This document shows, piece after piece, positions 43,517 to 52,341 of a DNA stretch of 64,000 bases (positions within the stretch are counted from its first letter, which is position 1; every line of letters starts with the position of its first letter). Made by a program: the position numbers and the translations under genes. The DNA is from DATBVX01 sp963695985 (lineage in GTDB: Bacteria; Pseudomonadota; Gammaproteobacteria; Steroidobacterales; Steroidobacteraceae), in the NCBI GenBank assembly GCA_963695985.1, contig CAVOIC010000012.1:1-64000 (forward strand), in the 5' to 3' direction. The notes under the pieces were generated by a model. That model had not been told where the DNA came from. It saw nothing but the letters and a program-made list of their open reading frames with translations, and ran no database searches.

Positions 43517-44860
43517 TCAGCCGCCGCGCTCGCGGATACCGAGTTTTTCCATGCGCCGATACAGTGCCTGCCGGCTCAGCCCGAGTTCGCGCGCCGCCTG
43601 CGCGACGATGCCGCTCGAGCGCTGTAAGGCACGCTCGATGTCCTGCCGATCGGGTTCCTGTTCGACCACGCGCGCCTCGAGCCCGTGCTCGGGAAGCCCC
43701 AAGGCTGCAGCGCGAATCACCCGGTCGGAAGCCAGCAGGCATGCGCGCCGCATGGCGTTGCGCAGCTCGCGGATGTTGCCCGGCCAGGAGTAACCGCGCA
43801 GTGCCTTCACGGCCGCTTCGTCGAGGACGAAACCAGGCTCGAGGAAATGCCGCGCCAGTGGCACGACGTCGTCGCTGCGCGCCGCGAGCGGTGGCACCCT
43901 GAGCTCGATGACGTTCAGTCGGTAAAACAGGTCTTCGCGAAAACGCCCTTCGCGGATGGCGGCACGCAGATCCGTGTTGGTCGCACTCAGCACGCGCACC
44001 TTCACACGGCGGGTGGTGCTCGAGCCGAGGCGCTCGAACTCCCCGGTCTGCAGCACGCGCAGGAGTTTGGCCTGCCCGGCCAGGGACAGGTTGCCGATCT
44101 CATCGAGAAACAGCGTGCCGCCGTCAGCGGCTTCGAAGCGGCCCACGCGCATCTTAGCCGCTCCGGTGTACGCGCCGGCTTCGGCGCCGAACAGCTCGCT
44201 CTCCATGAGTTCGACCGGCAGGGCGCCCACATTGACCTTGATGAAAGGGCCATCGGCACAGGCCGAGTTTGCCTGGATGATGTCGGCGAGCACCTCCTTG
44301 CCGGCGCCGTTCGGCCCGGTAATCAGGACCGGCACCTCCGCCGGAGCGACCTGGGTGGCGGTCGCCAGCAGCTCGTGCATCGCATCGCTGTCGTAGATCA
44401 CTCCGCGCAGGTCGAAGCGCTCCCTGAGAGCCTCACGCACCTCGCGCCGGCTGCGCGCCAGCGCTTGCTTTTCCAGGATCGCGGAACGCAGTTGCAGCAG
44501 ATTGCGCACCGTGGTGAGCAGGCGCGCATCATCCCAGGGCTTGGAGAGGTAGTCGGCCGCGCCCGCCTTGACCAGGTCAACCGCCGTTTCCAGGTGGGTC
44601 CAGGCGGTCAGCAGCACGATCGGCAGATCGGGATTGAGCCGGCGGATGCGATGGAAGAGCTCGACCCCTTCCTCGCCGGTGGTCGCCTCGCGCCGAAAGT
44701 TCATGTCCTGGATGACGAGATCGATGTCCGACTGCGCCAGCAGATGCAGGCCCTCCTCCGGTCCCGACGCCTGCACGACGCTCAGTCCCTGCAGCGACAG
44801 CAGCACCTCGAGCGCCGTGCGAACTGCCGGGTTGTCGTCGATCAGTAGAACCGTCGGCAT
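43517..44860 (-). CDS. Sigma54-dependent response regulator of the exporter operon
   Basis: 447 residues. Receiver at about 1-120: LLIDDNPAVRTAL, phospho-Asp52 in DLVIQDMNFRREAT, LLTAWTHLETAVDLVKAGAADYLSKPW. AAA+ domain at about 145-380: Walker A TGPNGAGKE, the sigma54 loop GAYTGA (variant of GAFTGA) and Walker B GGTLFLDEIGNL. Fis-type HTH at the end: GIVAQAARELGLSRQALYRRMEK. It activates sigma54 promoters; the near-consensus one at 49980 heads its own operon, so autogenous control is likely. ATG 44860 is favoured; a longer start at 45082 adds unrelated sequence. 145 bp separate it from the FtsX gene. Confidence 0.88.
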   Translation of the reverse strand: MPTVLLIDDNPAVRTALEVLLSLQGLSVVQASGPEEGLHLLAQSDIDLVIQDMNFRREATTGEEGVELFHRIRRLNPDLPIVLLTAWTHLETAVDLVKAGAADYLSKPWDDARLLTTVRNLLQLRSAILEKQALARSRREVREALRERFDLRGVIYDSDAMHELLATATQVAPAEVPVLITGPNGAGKEVLADIIQANSACADGPFIKVNVGALPVELMESELFGAEAGAYTGAAKMRVGRFEAADGGTLFLDEIGNLSLAGQAKLLRVLQTGEFERLGSSTTRRVKVRVLSATNTDLRAAIREGRFREDLFYRLNVIELRVPPLAARSDDVVPLARHFLEPGFVLDEAAVKALRGYSWPGNIRELRNAMRRACLLASDRVIRAAALGLPEHGLEARVVEQEPDRQDIERALQRSSGIVAQAARELGLSRQALYRRMEKLGIRERGG

Positions 44861-45005
44861 ACGCTGCACGCGTGCGAATCGAGCTCCGCGCTCGCTGTCA
44901 GCAGAGCTGCGCTTCGGTGAGCAGTCACAACGTGGTGGCACGATCCCCGGCCTAAGGTCATTCGTATCCCCCTTGGATGCGTGAGAAGTCGGCGGGGTTG
45001 CAATC

Positions 45006-46216
45006 CTACACTGTGCGCGTAGCCACAGCCGGCGGCACGGAAGCGGCGCGGCGCGCCGGCACCAGCACCGCGAGCTGCCCAAGAATCCACATGCAGGGTA
45101 CTGCGGCCACCAGGTAACTCAGCTTGAGCCGGGGCAGCGAGTAGGCCGTGCTCAGCCAGTAGCTGAAGACGTAAGCGAGCATGCAGCCGACCACGAGTCC
45201 CGGCAGTCGTCAGGATCCAGTTCTCGACCATGAAGTAGCGCAGGATGTCGAGCTTGCGTGCGCCCACGGCGCGGCGCGTGCCGATCTGCTTCACGCGCGC
45301 GTTCACCGTGAAGCTTGCAAGACCCACGATGCCGAGCGTGGTCATCGTCACGAGCAGCACGATGGCGACGCCGAGGAGCACCGCCATGCGCCGGTCGGGC
45401 TTGTAGCTACGCTCGATGTAGTAATCGTGCGGTCGCACCCAGCTGATGACACGCGTGGGATTGGATTCGGTGAGCTTCTTCTCGAGCTCTGCCATCAGCG
45501 CGTCGCGCCGGCCCGGCTCGGCGCGCACCGCATAACGCACGAAGGGTGATCCCTGCGACGAGCGGGTGAAAGACGACCTGCGAGAGCTTGTCCCAGTCGA
45601 CCCAGGCGCCCAACATGTGATCGATCACGCCCACGATCGTGGCCGACTGTCCGAGGCTGTCGTACACCTGCCGGCCGACGACGTCATCGGAATTGAACAG
45701 CGCCTTGGCCATGTCGCGCGTGACGATGACTTCAGGCACGAACTGCGACGAGGTGCGCGTGTCATCGAAGCGGATGATGTCCTTGTTGAACGTCCGACCG
45801 GCGACGAGCTTGACCCCGAGTGTGTTGACGCCCTGCTCGTCGATCTCGTAGTAGTTGCCCGGAACATCGGGCGCAGACTTGTCCGCGACGCCTTGTACTC
45901 GCTGGAACTGCCGCCGCCGCTCAGGGGAATGCCCGTGATGGTCGAGGCCGACGACCACGCCCGGCGTCCCGCGGATCAGCGCGAGGTCCTCGTCGATGGT
46001 GACCCGGTGGTTGTAGTCAGGTCGATAGCCGTAGCTCTGCACGAAGATCAGGTTGGCGGTGTCCATTCCCGACGGACGGCCGATCTTCTCCAGGCGCTGG
46101 TTGATGATAAAGAGCGCATTGGTGACGACGGCGAGCGTGATTGCAATCTGCAACGCCACCAATACGGTACCGGTACGATTGCGCAGCATTGCGCTGACGA
46201 TGGGGCGAATTTCCAT
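45006..46216 (-). pseudogene. FtsX-like ABC permease, second copy (frameshifted)
   Basis: MacB/FtsX-type permease of about 400 residues if corrected. N-terminal helix RTGTVLVALQIAITLAVVTNAL; periplasmic core with NYYEIDEQGVNTLGVKLVAGR and VIVTRDMAKALFNSDD; C-terminal helices RRMAVLLGVAIVLLVTMTTLGI and, in another frame, CMLAYVFSYWLSTAYSLPRL ending VPARRAASVPPAVATRTV. Shifts lie near 45545 and 45205, each one extra base. An internal out-of-frame patch at about 45900-45960 reads best as TITGIPLSGGGSSSEY. Motifs survive on both sides. It pairs with the intact permease upstream to form the transporter. Confidence 0.8.
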
Positions 46217-46239
46217 GGAAGGACTCCGTCGCGTCCGTG

Positions 46240-47562
46240 CTACTGCGTCTTAAGATACGGGGCGGGCTGCACGCGGCAGATTCGCCAGGTCGGATACAGA
46301 CCGGCCAGGACGCCCGCCACGAACGCAATGCCGAGAGCCATCAGGCCCACCGACCAGTCGAGCCGGGTGACCGCCTCGTAGCTGTTGTAGAGCTGTCGCA
46401 GCGCCAGCAGCAGCAGATATCCCAGGCCAATCCCCAGCAGCCCGCCGGCTATCCCGATGAGCGAGACTTCAACCAGGTGCTGGCGGAAGATCAGCTTGCG
46501 GCTCGCTCCGAGCGCCCGATGCAGGCTCACCACGGCGACCTTGCCGGAGAATTTTGCGAGCAGCAGCCCGACGGTGTTAAGCAGACACACCGCCAGGAAC
46601 ATGAAGGAAATACCGAGCAGGACGCTGTTGTCCTTCTCGACCACCTGATTGAGCTCCAGCCATTCGCCCACCCGGCTCAGCTTGTTGTTCATGGGACGCG
46701 GAAAACGGCCGAGCTTCTTCTGCTCGGCGACGTAGCCATCGAGGAACGACTTGAATGCCTCTACCTTGGCGGGCGAGCCGAGCTCGACCCAGGACTGGAT
46801 CCAGACGCACTCGGAGTTGAGGAATTCGCGAAACGAGTTGATGGGCTCAGGCTTCCAGCAATTGGTGTTGCCCGCCGAGACCACCTCGAGCAGTTCGCCG
46901 CGGCTGTACGGAATGAATACATCCTCGGGATCATCCAGGCTGCCGTTGTTGAGGTCGTAGAACTTCGGCACCGGGTTCCAGTGCGCGAGCACGCCGAGCA
47001 CCTTGTATTCCTTGTCGTCGAGTTTCACGCTCTTGCCGACGCTGTTCGCCCCGCCGAAGAGTTTCTGGTTCGCTTCCTCGCCAAGCACGATCACTGGCTC
47101 GGCGTTGCGCTCCGCCTCCACGTCCCAGCCCGAGCCGTACCGGAACGGCACATCGAACATCGGGAAGAAATCCGGGGTCGTGAGGCGCGCCACCGCAATA
47201 TACGGTTTCGCCTCGCTCTTCTCGTCCGCACTGCCGAGCACGAATGCGCCCTTGCGCATGATGACCTTGCGCTCGGGAATGTCCGAGGCGTACACGGCCT
47301 GGGCGTCGCGGTAGGTCAACTCCCAGGGCGCCAGCGTGGGCCGATCCTTGTCCCAGGGTTCATTCGGGTCCCAGCTGTCCATCTGCACGGCGAATACGAC
47401 GTCGTTGCGTGCCGCGAGCGGATTGCCGGAAACGAGACTGTAGACGTTGAGCGTGGTCAGGCACACGGCAATGCCGAGCCCGATCGCGCCGATCATCAGA
47501 GCAGTGAGCACTGGATTGCGCCGCAGACTCTTCAACCCGAGGCGCAGGTGGTAGCGGAACAT
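46240..47562 (-). CDS. FtsX-like ABC transporter permease (MacB-type)
   Basis: 440 residues from ATG 47562 (MFRYHLRLGLKSLRRNPVLT). Membrane helix 1 (ALMIGAIGLGIAVCLTTLN), then a MacB_PCD periplasmic core of about 240 residues (PYIAVARLTTPDFFPMFDVP; VIVLGEEANQKLFGG). Three C-terminal helices follow: FMFLAVCLLNTVGLLLAKF, then LVEVSLIGIAGGLLGIGLGYL and GLMALGIAFVAGVLAGLYPTW. The HRALGASRKLIFRQ element is the coupling region typical of FtsX permeases. Part of a mechanotransmission-type ABC exporter with the ATPase at 47585. Likely handles peptides, antibiotics or lipids. Confidence 0.87.
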   Translation of the reverse strand: MFRYHLRLGLKSLRRNPVLTALMIGAIGLGIAVCLTTLNVYSLVSGNPLAARNDVVFAVQMDSWDPNEPWDKDRPTLAPWELTYRDAQAVYASDIPERKVIMRKGAFVLGSADEKSEAKPYIAVARLTTPDFFPMFDVPFRYGSGWDVEAERNAEPVIVLGEEANQKLFGGANSVGKSVKLDDKEYKVLGVLAHWNPVPKFYDLNNGSLDDPEDVFIPYSRGELLEVVSAGNTNCWKPEPINSFREFLNSECVWIQSWVELGSPAKVEAFKSFLDGYVAEQKKLGRFPRPMNNKLSRVGEWLELNQVVEKDNSVLLGISFMFLAVCLLNTVGLLLAKFSGKVAVVSLHRALGASRKLIFRQHLVEVSLIGIAGGLLGIGLGYLLLLALRQLYNSYEAVTRLDWSVGLMALGIAFVAGVLAGLYPTWRICRVQPAPYLKTQ

Positions 47563-47584
47563 TCTCGATCTCCCCCGTGATGCT

Positions 47585-48307
47585 TCAGGCCAGAGCGGCG
47601 CGTTCTTCCGCGCCGGCAACGATCGGCCGGGCCTCGTAGGGCTGGAAGTCCGTGACCTTGCCGTCCATCACGTGCACGTTGCGATGCGCGCGGCGTGCGA
47701 GCTCCGCATCGTGCGTGACCATCACGATCGTGGTACCGCCACGGTTGATCTCCTCGAGCAGGTCGAGCACCTGGCGCGCCATCAGTGAATCGAGGTTGCC
47801 GGTGGGCTCATCGGCGAGCAGGAAGCGCGGTTCGCCGGCCAGTGCCCGCGCTATAGCGACGCGCTGCTGCTGGCCGCCGGAAAGCTGCGCCGGCACATGC
47901 TTCATGCGCGAAGCGAGACCCACGAGCTCCAGTGACTGGATGATGCGGCGGCGGCGCTCGGCGGCGTTGAGCCCGCGATAGCGCAGCGGCACGTCGACGT
48001 TATCGAACAGGTCCAGATCGGGAATCAGGTTGAAGCTCTGGAAGATGAAGCCGATCTTCTGGTTGCGGATGCGCGAACGTGCGTCATCGTCGAGATCGTT
48101 CACGCTCACGCCATCGAGCCAGTACGTGCCGGTGTCAAAGGTCTCCAGCAGCCCTGCGATGTTGAGAAAGGTGGTCTTGCCCGAGCCGGAGGGGCCCGTG
48201 ACGGCGACAAACTCACCCTCCTCGACCTTGAGGCCGAAATCACGCAACGCGTGCGTTTCGATGAGCTCCGTGCGGTAGACCTTGCTGATGTGCTGCATTT
48301 CGAGCAT
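47585..48307 (-). CDS. ABC transporter ATP-binding protein (MacB/LolD class)
   Basis: 240 residues, complete nucleotide-binding domain: Walker A TGPSGSGKTTFLNI, Q-loop FIFQSFNLIPDLDLFDNV, signature LSGGQQQRVAIARALAGEP, Walker B FLLADEPTGNLDS, H-loop VMVTHDAELAR. The begin MLEMQHISKVYRTELIETHALRDF matches the family that powers FtsX-type permeases. It lies between the adaptor gene (32 bp upstream) and the first permease (22 bp downstream) in one operon. Confidence 0.92.
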   Translation of the reverse strand: MLEMQHISKVYRTELIETHALRDFGLKVEEGEFVAVTGPSGSGKTTFLNIAGLLETFDTGTYWLDGVSVNDLDDDARSRIRNQKIGFIFQSFNLIPDLDLFDNVDVPLRYRGLNAAERRRRIIQSLELVGLASRMKHVPAQLSGGQQQRVAIARALAGEPRFLLADEPTGNLDSLMARQVLDLLEEINRGGTTIVMVTHDAELARRAHRNVHVMDGKVTDFQPYEARPIVAGAEERAALA

Positions 48308-48339
48308 GGAATGATCCTTCTGCTGTAGACACTGATGCG

Positions 48340-49674
48340 TCAGTCGGTGAGGCGCACGACCGCGGCGTTCTGGAATGAGTCGAGGCCCGAGACGATGATC
48401 TGGTCGCCCTCCTTCAGCCCGGCGGCGATTTCCACCGCGCCGATGCTGCTGGCGCCGAGCGTGATCGGCGTGCGGCGTGCCAGGCCGTCATGCACGAGGT
48501 AGGCCACGCGACCGCCGCCGCTGTCGACGAACGGCCCGCGCTCGACCTTGAGCACGCCGTCGCGCGCCTCGAGCACGATGCGCGTCGCGACGCGCTGGTT
48601 CTGCCGCAGCCCCGGGGGTACTTCCTGTGCGAAGCGCACGCGCCCGGCGACCTGGTTCTGCCGCACTTGCGGCGAGATTGCGGTCACCTTCGCCGGATAG
48701 ACCCGCTGGCCGTAATTCACTTCCGCTTGCATGCCGAGCTTGATGTCGTCGGCATAGGATTCCGGCACCTGGAACTCGATCTCGAGTGCGCTCAAGTCGA
48801 CCACGGTGAGAATCGGCGCGTTCTCGGCCACGGCGCCCTTCTGATCGACCGCCAGCGTGCCCACCATGCCGTTGACCGGCGAGTGCAACGTCAGCTGATC
48901 GACACGACGTTTGATCTCCTCGACCAGTAGTCGCTGCCGGTCGCGCTCCAGCCGGCGCGTCTTGAGCTCGAACTCGAGACTCTCCTTTTCCAGTACCGCG
49001 TTCTGGATGGCGTGCTCGTGGGTGAGCTTCGCGGTAGTCAGGTCGTCGCGCGCTTTCTCGAAATCACGCTGGCTGATGGCGCGTGTCTGCCAGGCATCCT
49101 CGGCACGCTTGAGCTCGCGCTCCGCCGCGTGAATGGCCACTTCCGCCATGTCGGAGGTCTGCTGATTGGTGAGCAGGCGCCGGCGCGTCTCGATGCTCTG
49201 GCGCGCCACGGCCACGTCCTGGCTCTCGAGTGTCGCCTGTTCCCGGGCGAGCTCGTTGCGCAACTGCGGGCTGTCGAGTGTTCCCAGTACCTGCCCGCGC
49301 TTGACAGTGTCGCCCGCCTGCACCTCATAGGTGACGTTGCCGGCCGCGGGAGCAAAGAGCGTCGGGCTCACCGCCGCAACCACTGTGCCCTGCGCCGAAA
49401 CATCGCGCACAAACGGACCGCGGGTCACCGTTGCCATTCGCACGCGCTCGAGCGGCACGCTGATTTCCGCATGCAGCCAGCGCAGCGCGGCCGGCAGGAT
49501 GATCGCCACCAGGAGCAACGCGCCGGCGCCCGCGGCTACGATGATCTTGCGCCGGCGCAACTGCGCGGGGCGCGGGTCGATGGCGACATCCTGCGCCGAC
49601 GTGTCGCGAATGCCGCCCACCCGGGTGGGGGAGCGATCATCGCTATGAAGGCGAGAGATGGACGCGCCCTTCAT
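48340..49674 (-). CDS. Periplasmic adaptor (HlyD/MacA membrane-fusion protein)
   Basis: 444 residues. A cytosolic N-terminus of about 40 residues, one membrane helix (VAAGAGALLLVAIILPAAL), then a lipoyl/barrel-sandwich segment (GNVTYEVQAGDTVKRGQVLGTL), an alpha-helical hairpin of about 110 residues (ESQDVAVARQSIETRRRLL to RRVDQL), the second lipoyl half (HSPVNGMVGTLAVDQKGAVAE) and beta-barrel and proximal domains. It links an FtsX-type ABC exporter to an outer-membrane channel of TolC type, not found in this window. Its start overlaps the stop of the upstream small secreted protein by four bases (ATGA), implying translational coupling. Confidence 0.88.
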   Translation of the reverse strand: MKGASISRLHSDDRSPTRVGGIRDTSAQDVAIDPRPAQLRRRKIIVAAGAGALLLVAIILPAALRWLHAEISVPLERVRMATVTRGPFVRDVSAQGTVVAAVSPTLFAPAAGNVTYEVQAGDTVKRGQVLGTLDSPQLRNELAREQATLESQDVAVARQSIETRRRLLTNQQTSDMAEVAIHAAERELKRAEDAWQTRAISQRDFEKARDDLTTAKLTHEHAIQNAVLEKESLEFELKTRRLERDRQRLLVEEIKRRVDQLTLHSPVNGMVGTLAVDQKGAVAENAPILTVVDLSALEIEFQVPESYADDIKLGMQAEVNYGQRVYPAKVTAISPQVRQNQVAGRVRFAQEVPPGLRQNQRVATRIVLEARDGVLKVERGPFVDSGGGRVAYLVHDGLARRTPITLGASSIGAVEIAAGLKEGDQIIVSGLDSFQNAAVVRLTD

Positions 49675-49931
49675 GACCAGGAATGCTCACGGTATCCGCC
49701 GCACCGGGTGCAGAGCGAGACCAGGCGCACGTTCGTCGCCTGAGCGAGCACCATTGCGCTGACCTGCACGCAAAAGACGGGCAGCGTGATGCGCAGCTCG
49801 AGCGATGCGCCATCGAACGAGGCGTGGATGCCGTAGTGATCCGCGGCCGGCGCCTCGATGGCGCACCAGCCGAGCAGTACGGCGGCGAGGGTCGCAGTGA
49901 GCGTCGATCCCCGTATTCTTGCGGTCTGCAT
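49671..49931 (-). CDS. Small secreted protein leading the exporter operon
   Basis: 86 residues from ATG 49931, with GGAGAG upstream. The signal peptide region is TLTATLAAVLLGWCAIEAPA, cleaved near APAADHYG. The mature part is a beta-like domain of about 50 residues (HYGIHASFDGASLELRITLP) ending with a CTRCGGYREHSW motif that could bind metal or form a disulfide. It is the first gene after the sigma54 promoter and couples by ATGA overlap to the adaptor gene. I recognise no family; a substrate or a sensor for the exporter is a possible role (inference). Confidence 0.6.
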   Translation of the reverse strand: MQTARIRGSTLTATLAAVLLGWCAIEAPAADHYGIHASFDGASLELRITLPVFCVQVSAMVLAQATNVRLVSLCTRCGGYREHSWS

Positions 49932-49979
49932 GGTCGCTCTCCGGCAGCGGCGCACGGGACTGATTGCCGGTCATCCAGG

Positions 49980-49995
49980 TGCATCGACCGTGCCA
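49980..49995 (-). promoter_or_regulatory. Sigma54 promoter of the exporter operon
   Basis: Reverse strand TGGCACGGTCGATGCA: one mismatch to TGGCAC-N5-TTGCA. The predicted start about 49969 leaves a 38-nt leader to the ATG at 49931. Confidence 0.65.
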
Positions 49996-50073
49996 GCGAT
50001 GGGGGATCGTCGTAACGCCATGAATGCAGAATTCTTTCTGCTTGCAAGCGCAGGCGCGCGGAGTTCTGCAGAG

Positions 50074-50089
50074 TGTCCGCCCGCGGACA
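50074..50089. promoter_or_regulatory. Palindromic upstream site for the exporter regulator
   Basis: TGTCCGC-CC-GCGGACA, perfect 7-bp arms, 79 bp upstream of the -24 element, as expected for an enhancer site. Further GCGGAC copies and a GGACGTCC palindrome follow to 50110. Probably bound by the sigma54 response regulator encoded in the operon. Confidence 0.5.
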
Positions 50090-50150
50090 GCGGACGGCGC
50101 GCGGACGTCCCGATGCGCGATTCCGGCGCGGCGGTGGCGCCGGCGCTGGC

Positions 50151-51734
50151 TCAGTCCGCCTGGTAGCGCTGCAGGTACTCGTCGAAGGAGAGCGTGTCCT
50201 GTCCTTCGATCGCCCGCTGCGCGCGCAGCGATTCTTCGGCTTCGCTGCGCAGCTCCGCGAGGCGCTGCTCGTTCGGCGGATACAGTTCGAGGAAATAGGA
50301 TTTGTGCAGGTTCGACATGCGCAGTGCGAGCTGGAAAAACGACTCGCAGCTGGTCTGCATCTCGCGCAGCAAGCGTGCCGAAGGTGTGAGCGTCACGTCG
50401 TCTACTTTCGCTGTCTGCACCGCGAGCGCGGCGGCGTACGGCTTGCTCGGAAGTCCCGCGTCGAGCAGCTCACAGATGCCCTGCATCTCCTCGAGCAGTT
50501 CCCGCGCCCAGGCGAGCATCGGATAGCTGCGCCCATCGCGCCCAAGCATGAGTCCGGGCTCACGGCCGCGCCGCGCGACGGTGATGTGATTGGCGTCGAG
50601 CTCGCGTTGCTGCTCGGCATCGAGCGGCGGGCTGACCTTGAGCAGGCACAGGGCAAGGAACGCTTCGAGGAAGCGCAGCTTGTTCTGGTTGACGCCGACG
50701 GGATCGAACGCGCTGACATCGAGCGCGCGTACCTCGACGTATTCGACCCCGGCACGTAATAACGCCTTGGTGGGCCGTTCCCCGGAGCGCGCCACGCGTT
50801 TCGGGCGGATGAAGCTGTAGTACTCGTTCTCGATTTGCAACAGGTTGGCATTGAGCTGGCGGTACGCGCCGTTCACCCTGACGCCGAGGCGCTGGTATTC
50901 GGCATGGGGTGTGGAGATGGCACGCCTCAGATCGCGCACGTAGTCGGTGAGACTGTTGACCGAAATATCGACGCCCGCCTGGCTCTTGTTGCGATAACCG
51001 AGATCGCTCATACGCAGCGAGGTCGCATACGGCTCGTAGAAGGTGCCCGCGTCGAGTTGGGCGAGCGCAAAGTCGCGACCCGCGAGGAAGGACCTGCACA
51101 CCGCCGGCGATACGCCGAACAGGTACAGCACGATCCAGCCGTGGCGACGGTAGTTGCGCAGTAGCGCGAAGTACTGCTCGGAGATGAATTCCTGTCCGGG
51201 ACGCTGCGCCTGCAGCACCTCCGCCAGCACCGCCCAGCACTGCTCGGGAAAGGAATAGTTGAAATGCACGCCGGAGATCGCCTGCATCATCCGCCCGTAG
51301 CGCAGGCCGAGCCCCTCGCGATAGATCGTCTTCATGCGTCCGATGTTGGAGCCGCCGTATTGTGCGATCGGAATGTCCGCATCGTTCCTGATCGCGCACG
51401 GCATGCTGGTTGCCCACAGGAGCTCCTCCTGCAGGTGCCGGTAGACGAACTGATGGATGTCGCATAGGTACTGCAGCAGCTCCCAGCTCTGCGTGAATGG
51501 CGGCGTCACGAGCTCGATAAGTGCCTCGGAATAATCGGTCGTAATGTGCTCGTTGGTGAGTGCCGAGCCGAGCGCGGATGGGTGCGGACGCCGCGACACG
51601 TGTCCATCCGGCGTTACCCGCAGCGATTCCCTTTCGACGCCCTTACGCCCGTGCTGCAGCACATCCCGCTGGCCGCTGTTGATGAGGCCGGCGAGGCGCT
51701 GCTCGAACTGCCGTTCGACCGCGCGCGGAGTCAA
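50151..51734 (-). CDS. gshA: Glutamate-cysteine ligase
   Basis: 527 residues, the length of the gammaproteobacterial GshA type. Joins glutamate and cysteine using ATP, the first step of glutathione synthesis, in the cytosol. Visible family segments: HGRKGVERESLRVTPDGH (active-site Glu region), TTDYSEALIELVTPP, SGVHFNYSFPE and the SDLGYRNKSQAGVDISVNSL segment. C-terminal REMQTSCESFFQLALRMSN is also typical. ATG 51734. It lies 40 bp downstream of the Mpo1-like gene on the same strand. Confidence 0.92.
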   Translation of the reverse strand: MTPRAVERQFEQRLAGLINSGQRDVLQHGRKGVERESLRVTPDGHVSRRPHPSALGSALTNEHITTDYSEALIELVTPPFTQSWELLQYLCDIHQFVYRHLQEELLWATSMPCAIRNDADIPIAQYGGSNIGRMKTIYREGLGLRYGRMMQAISGVHFNYSFPEQCWAVLAEVLQAQRPGQEFISEQYFALLRNYRRHGWIVLYLFGVSPAVCRSFLAGRDFALAQLDAGTFYEPYATSLRMSDLGYRNKSQAGVDISVNSLTDYVRDLRRAISTPHAEYQRLGVRVNGAYRQLNANLLQIENEYYSFIRPKRVARSGERPTKALLRAGVEYVEVRALDVSAFDPVGVNQNKLRFLEAFLALCLLKVSPPLDAEQQRELDANHITVARRGREPGLMLGRDGRSYPMLAWARELLEEMQGICELLDAGLPSKPYAAALAVQTAKVDDVTLTPSARLLREMQTSCESFFQLALRMSNLHKSYFLELYPPNEQRLAELRSEAEESLRAQRAIEGQDTLSFDEYLQRYQAD

Positions 51735-51774
51735 CGCAACTCCTCGCCCGCGGCAGCCCTCGAATCCGCGCGTT

Positions 51775-52104
51775 TCACCATTTGATCCGCCCGCAGAGCA
51801 CGTCCCGGAACATCACGAAGTCCCCGGCCAGACTGAAGAAGGGGTAGCGAAAGGTCGCGGGGCGATTCTTTTCAAAAAAGAAGTGACCGACCCACGCCGG
51901 GCCGTAACCGAGCAGGGGCAGAAACACGAGCCATTTGAGCTGCCCACCCGCCAGTCCTGCCACCAGCGTCAACAGGACCAACCCCGTACCGATGATGTGC
52001 AGGCGTCTCGAGACCCGGCTGCGGTGTTCCGACAGATAGAACGGGTAGAAATCGCGGAAGTGTGCGAAGTCGTGCGGCGCCGGCGCGCTGCTGTTGTCCC
52101 TCAT
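51775..52104 (-). CDS. Mpo1-like (DUF962) membrane protein
   Basis: 109 residues. Begins with HFRDFYPFYLSEHRSRVSRRLH, the conserved His-bearing FxxFYxxYLxEHxNxxxRxxH-like signature of DUF962/Mpo1. Two hydrophobic segments follow (IIGTGLVLLTLVAGLAGG and WLVFLPLLGYGPAWVGHFF), then ENRPATFRYPFFSLAGDFVMF-type ending. Yeast Mpo1 is an Fe(II)-dependent 2-hydroxy fatty acid dioxygenase; the key histidines are retained here, so a similar lipid role is plausible but untested in bacteria. Confidence 0.85.
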   Translation of the reverse strand: MRDNSSAPAPHDFAHFRDFYPFYLSEHRSRVSRRLHIIGTGLVLLTLVAGLAGGQLKWLVFLPLLGYGPAWVGHFFFEKNRPATFRYPFFSLAGDFVMFRDVLCGRIKW

Positions 52105-52341
52105 GTGGATTCCCCTTCACCCTCGGCGAGCCGGCAGTGTCCGTGAGCCCGCTTTGGGGCGTCAAGGCGAGGTTGGGAAGGCAGTCCCACCGCTCGACGA
52201 ACCTTTGACATATCTGTCAGGTAGCCTGGCGGGCAACGGGCATTTTGTGATCGCTGCCGCAATCGCCGGAAACGGTGCTCGGTATTCTCGACTCCGCAGT
52301 GCTCGCTCCCACAACCTAAGAACCGAAGGGGATCACGGACC

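Noticed and set aside
46237..47580. 447-codon forward frame opposite the FtsX permease
   Set aside because: The permease is conserved and in operon context; the forward frame is its shadow.
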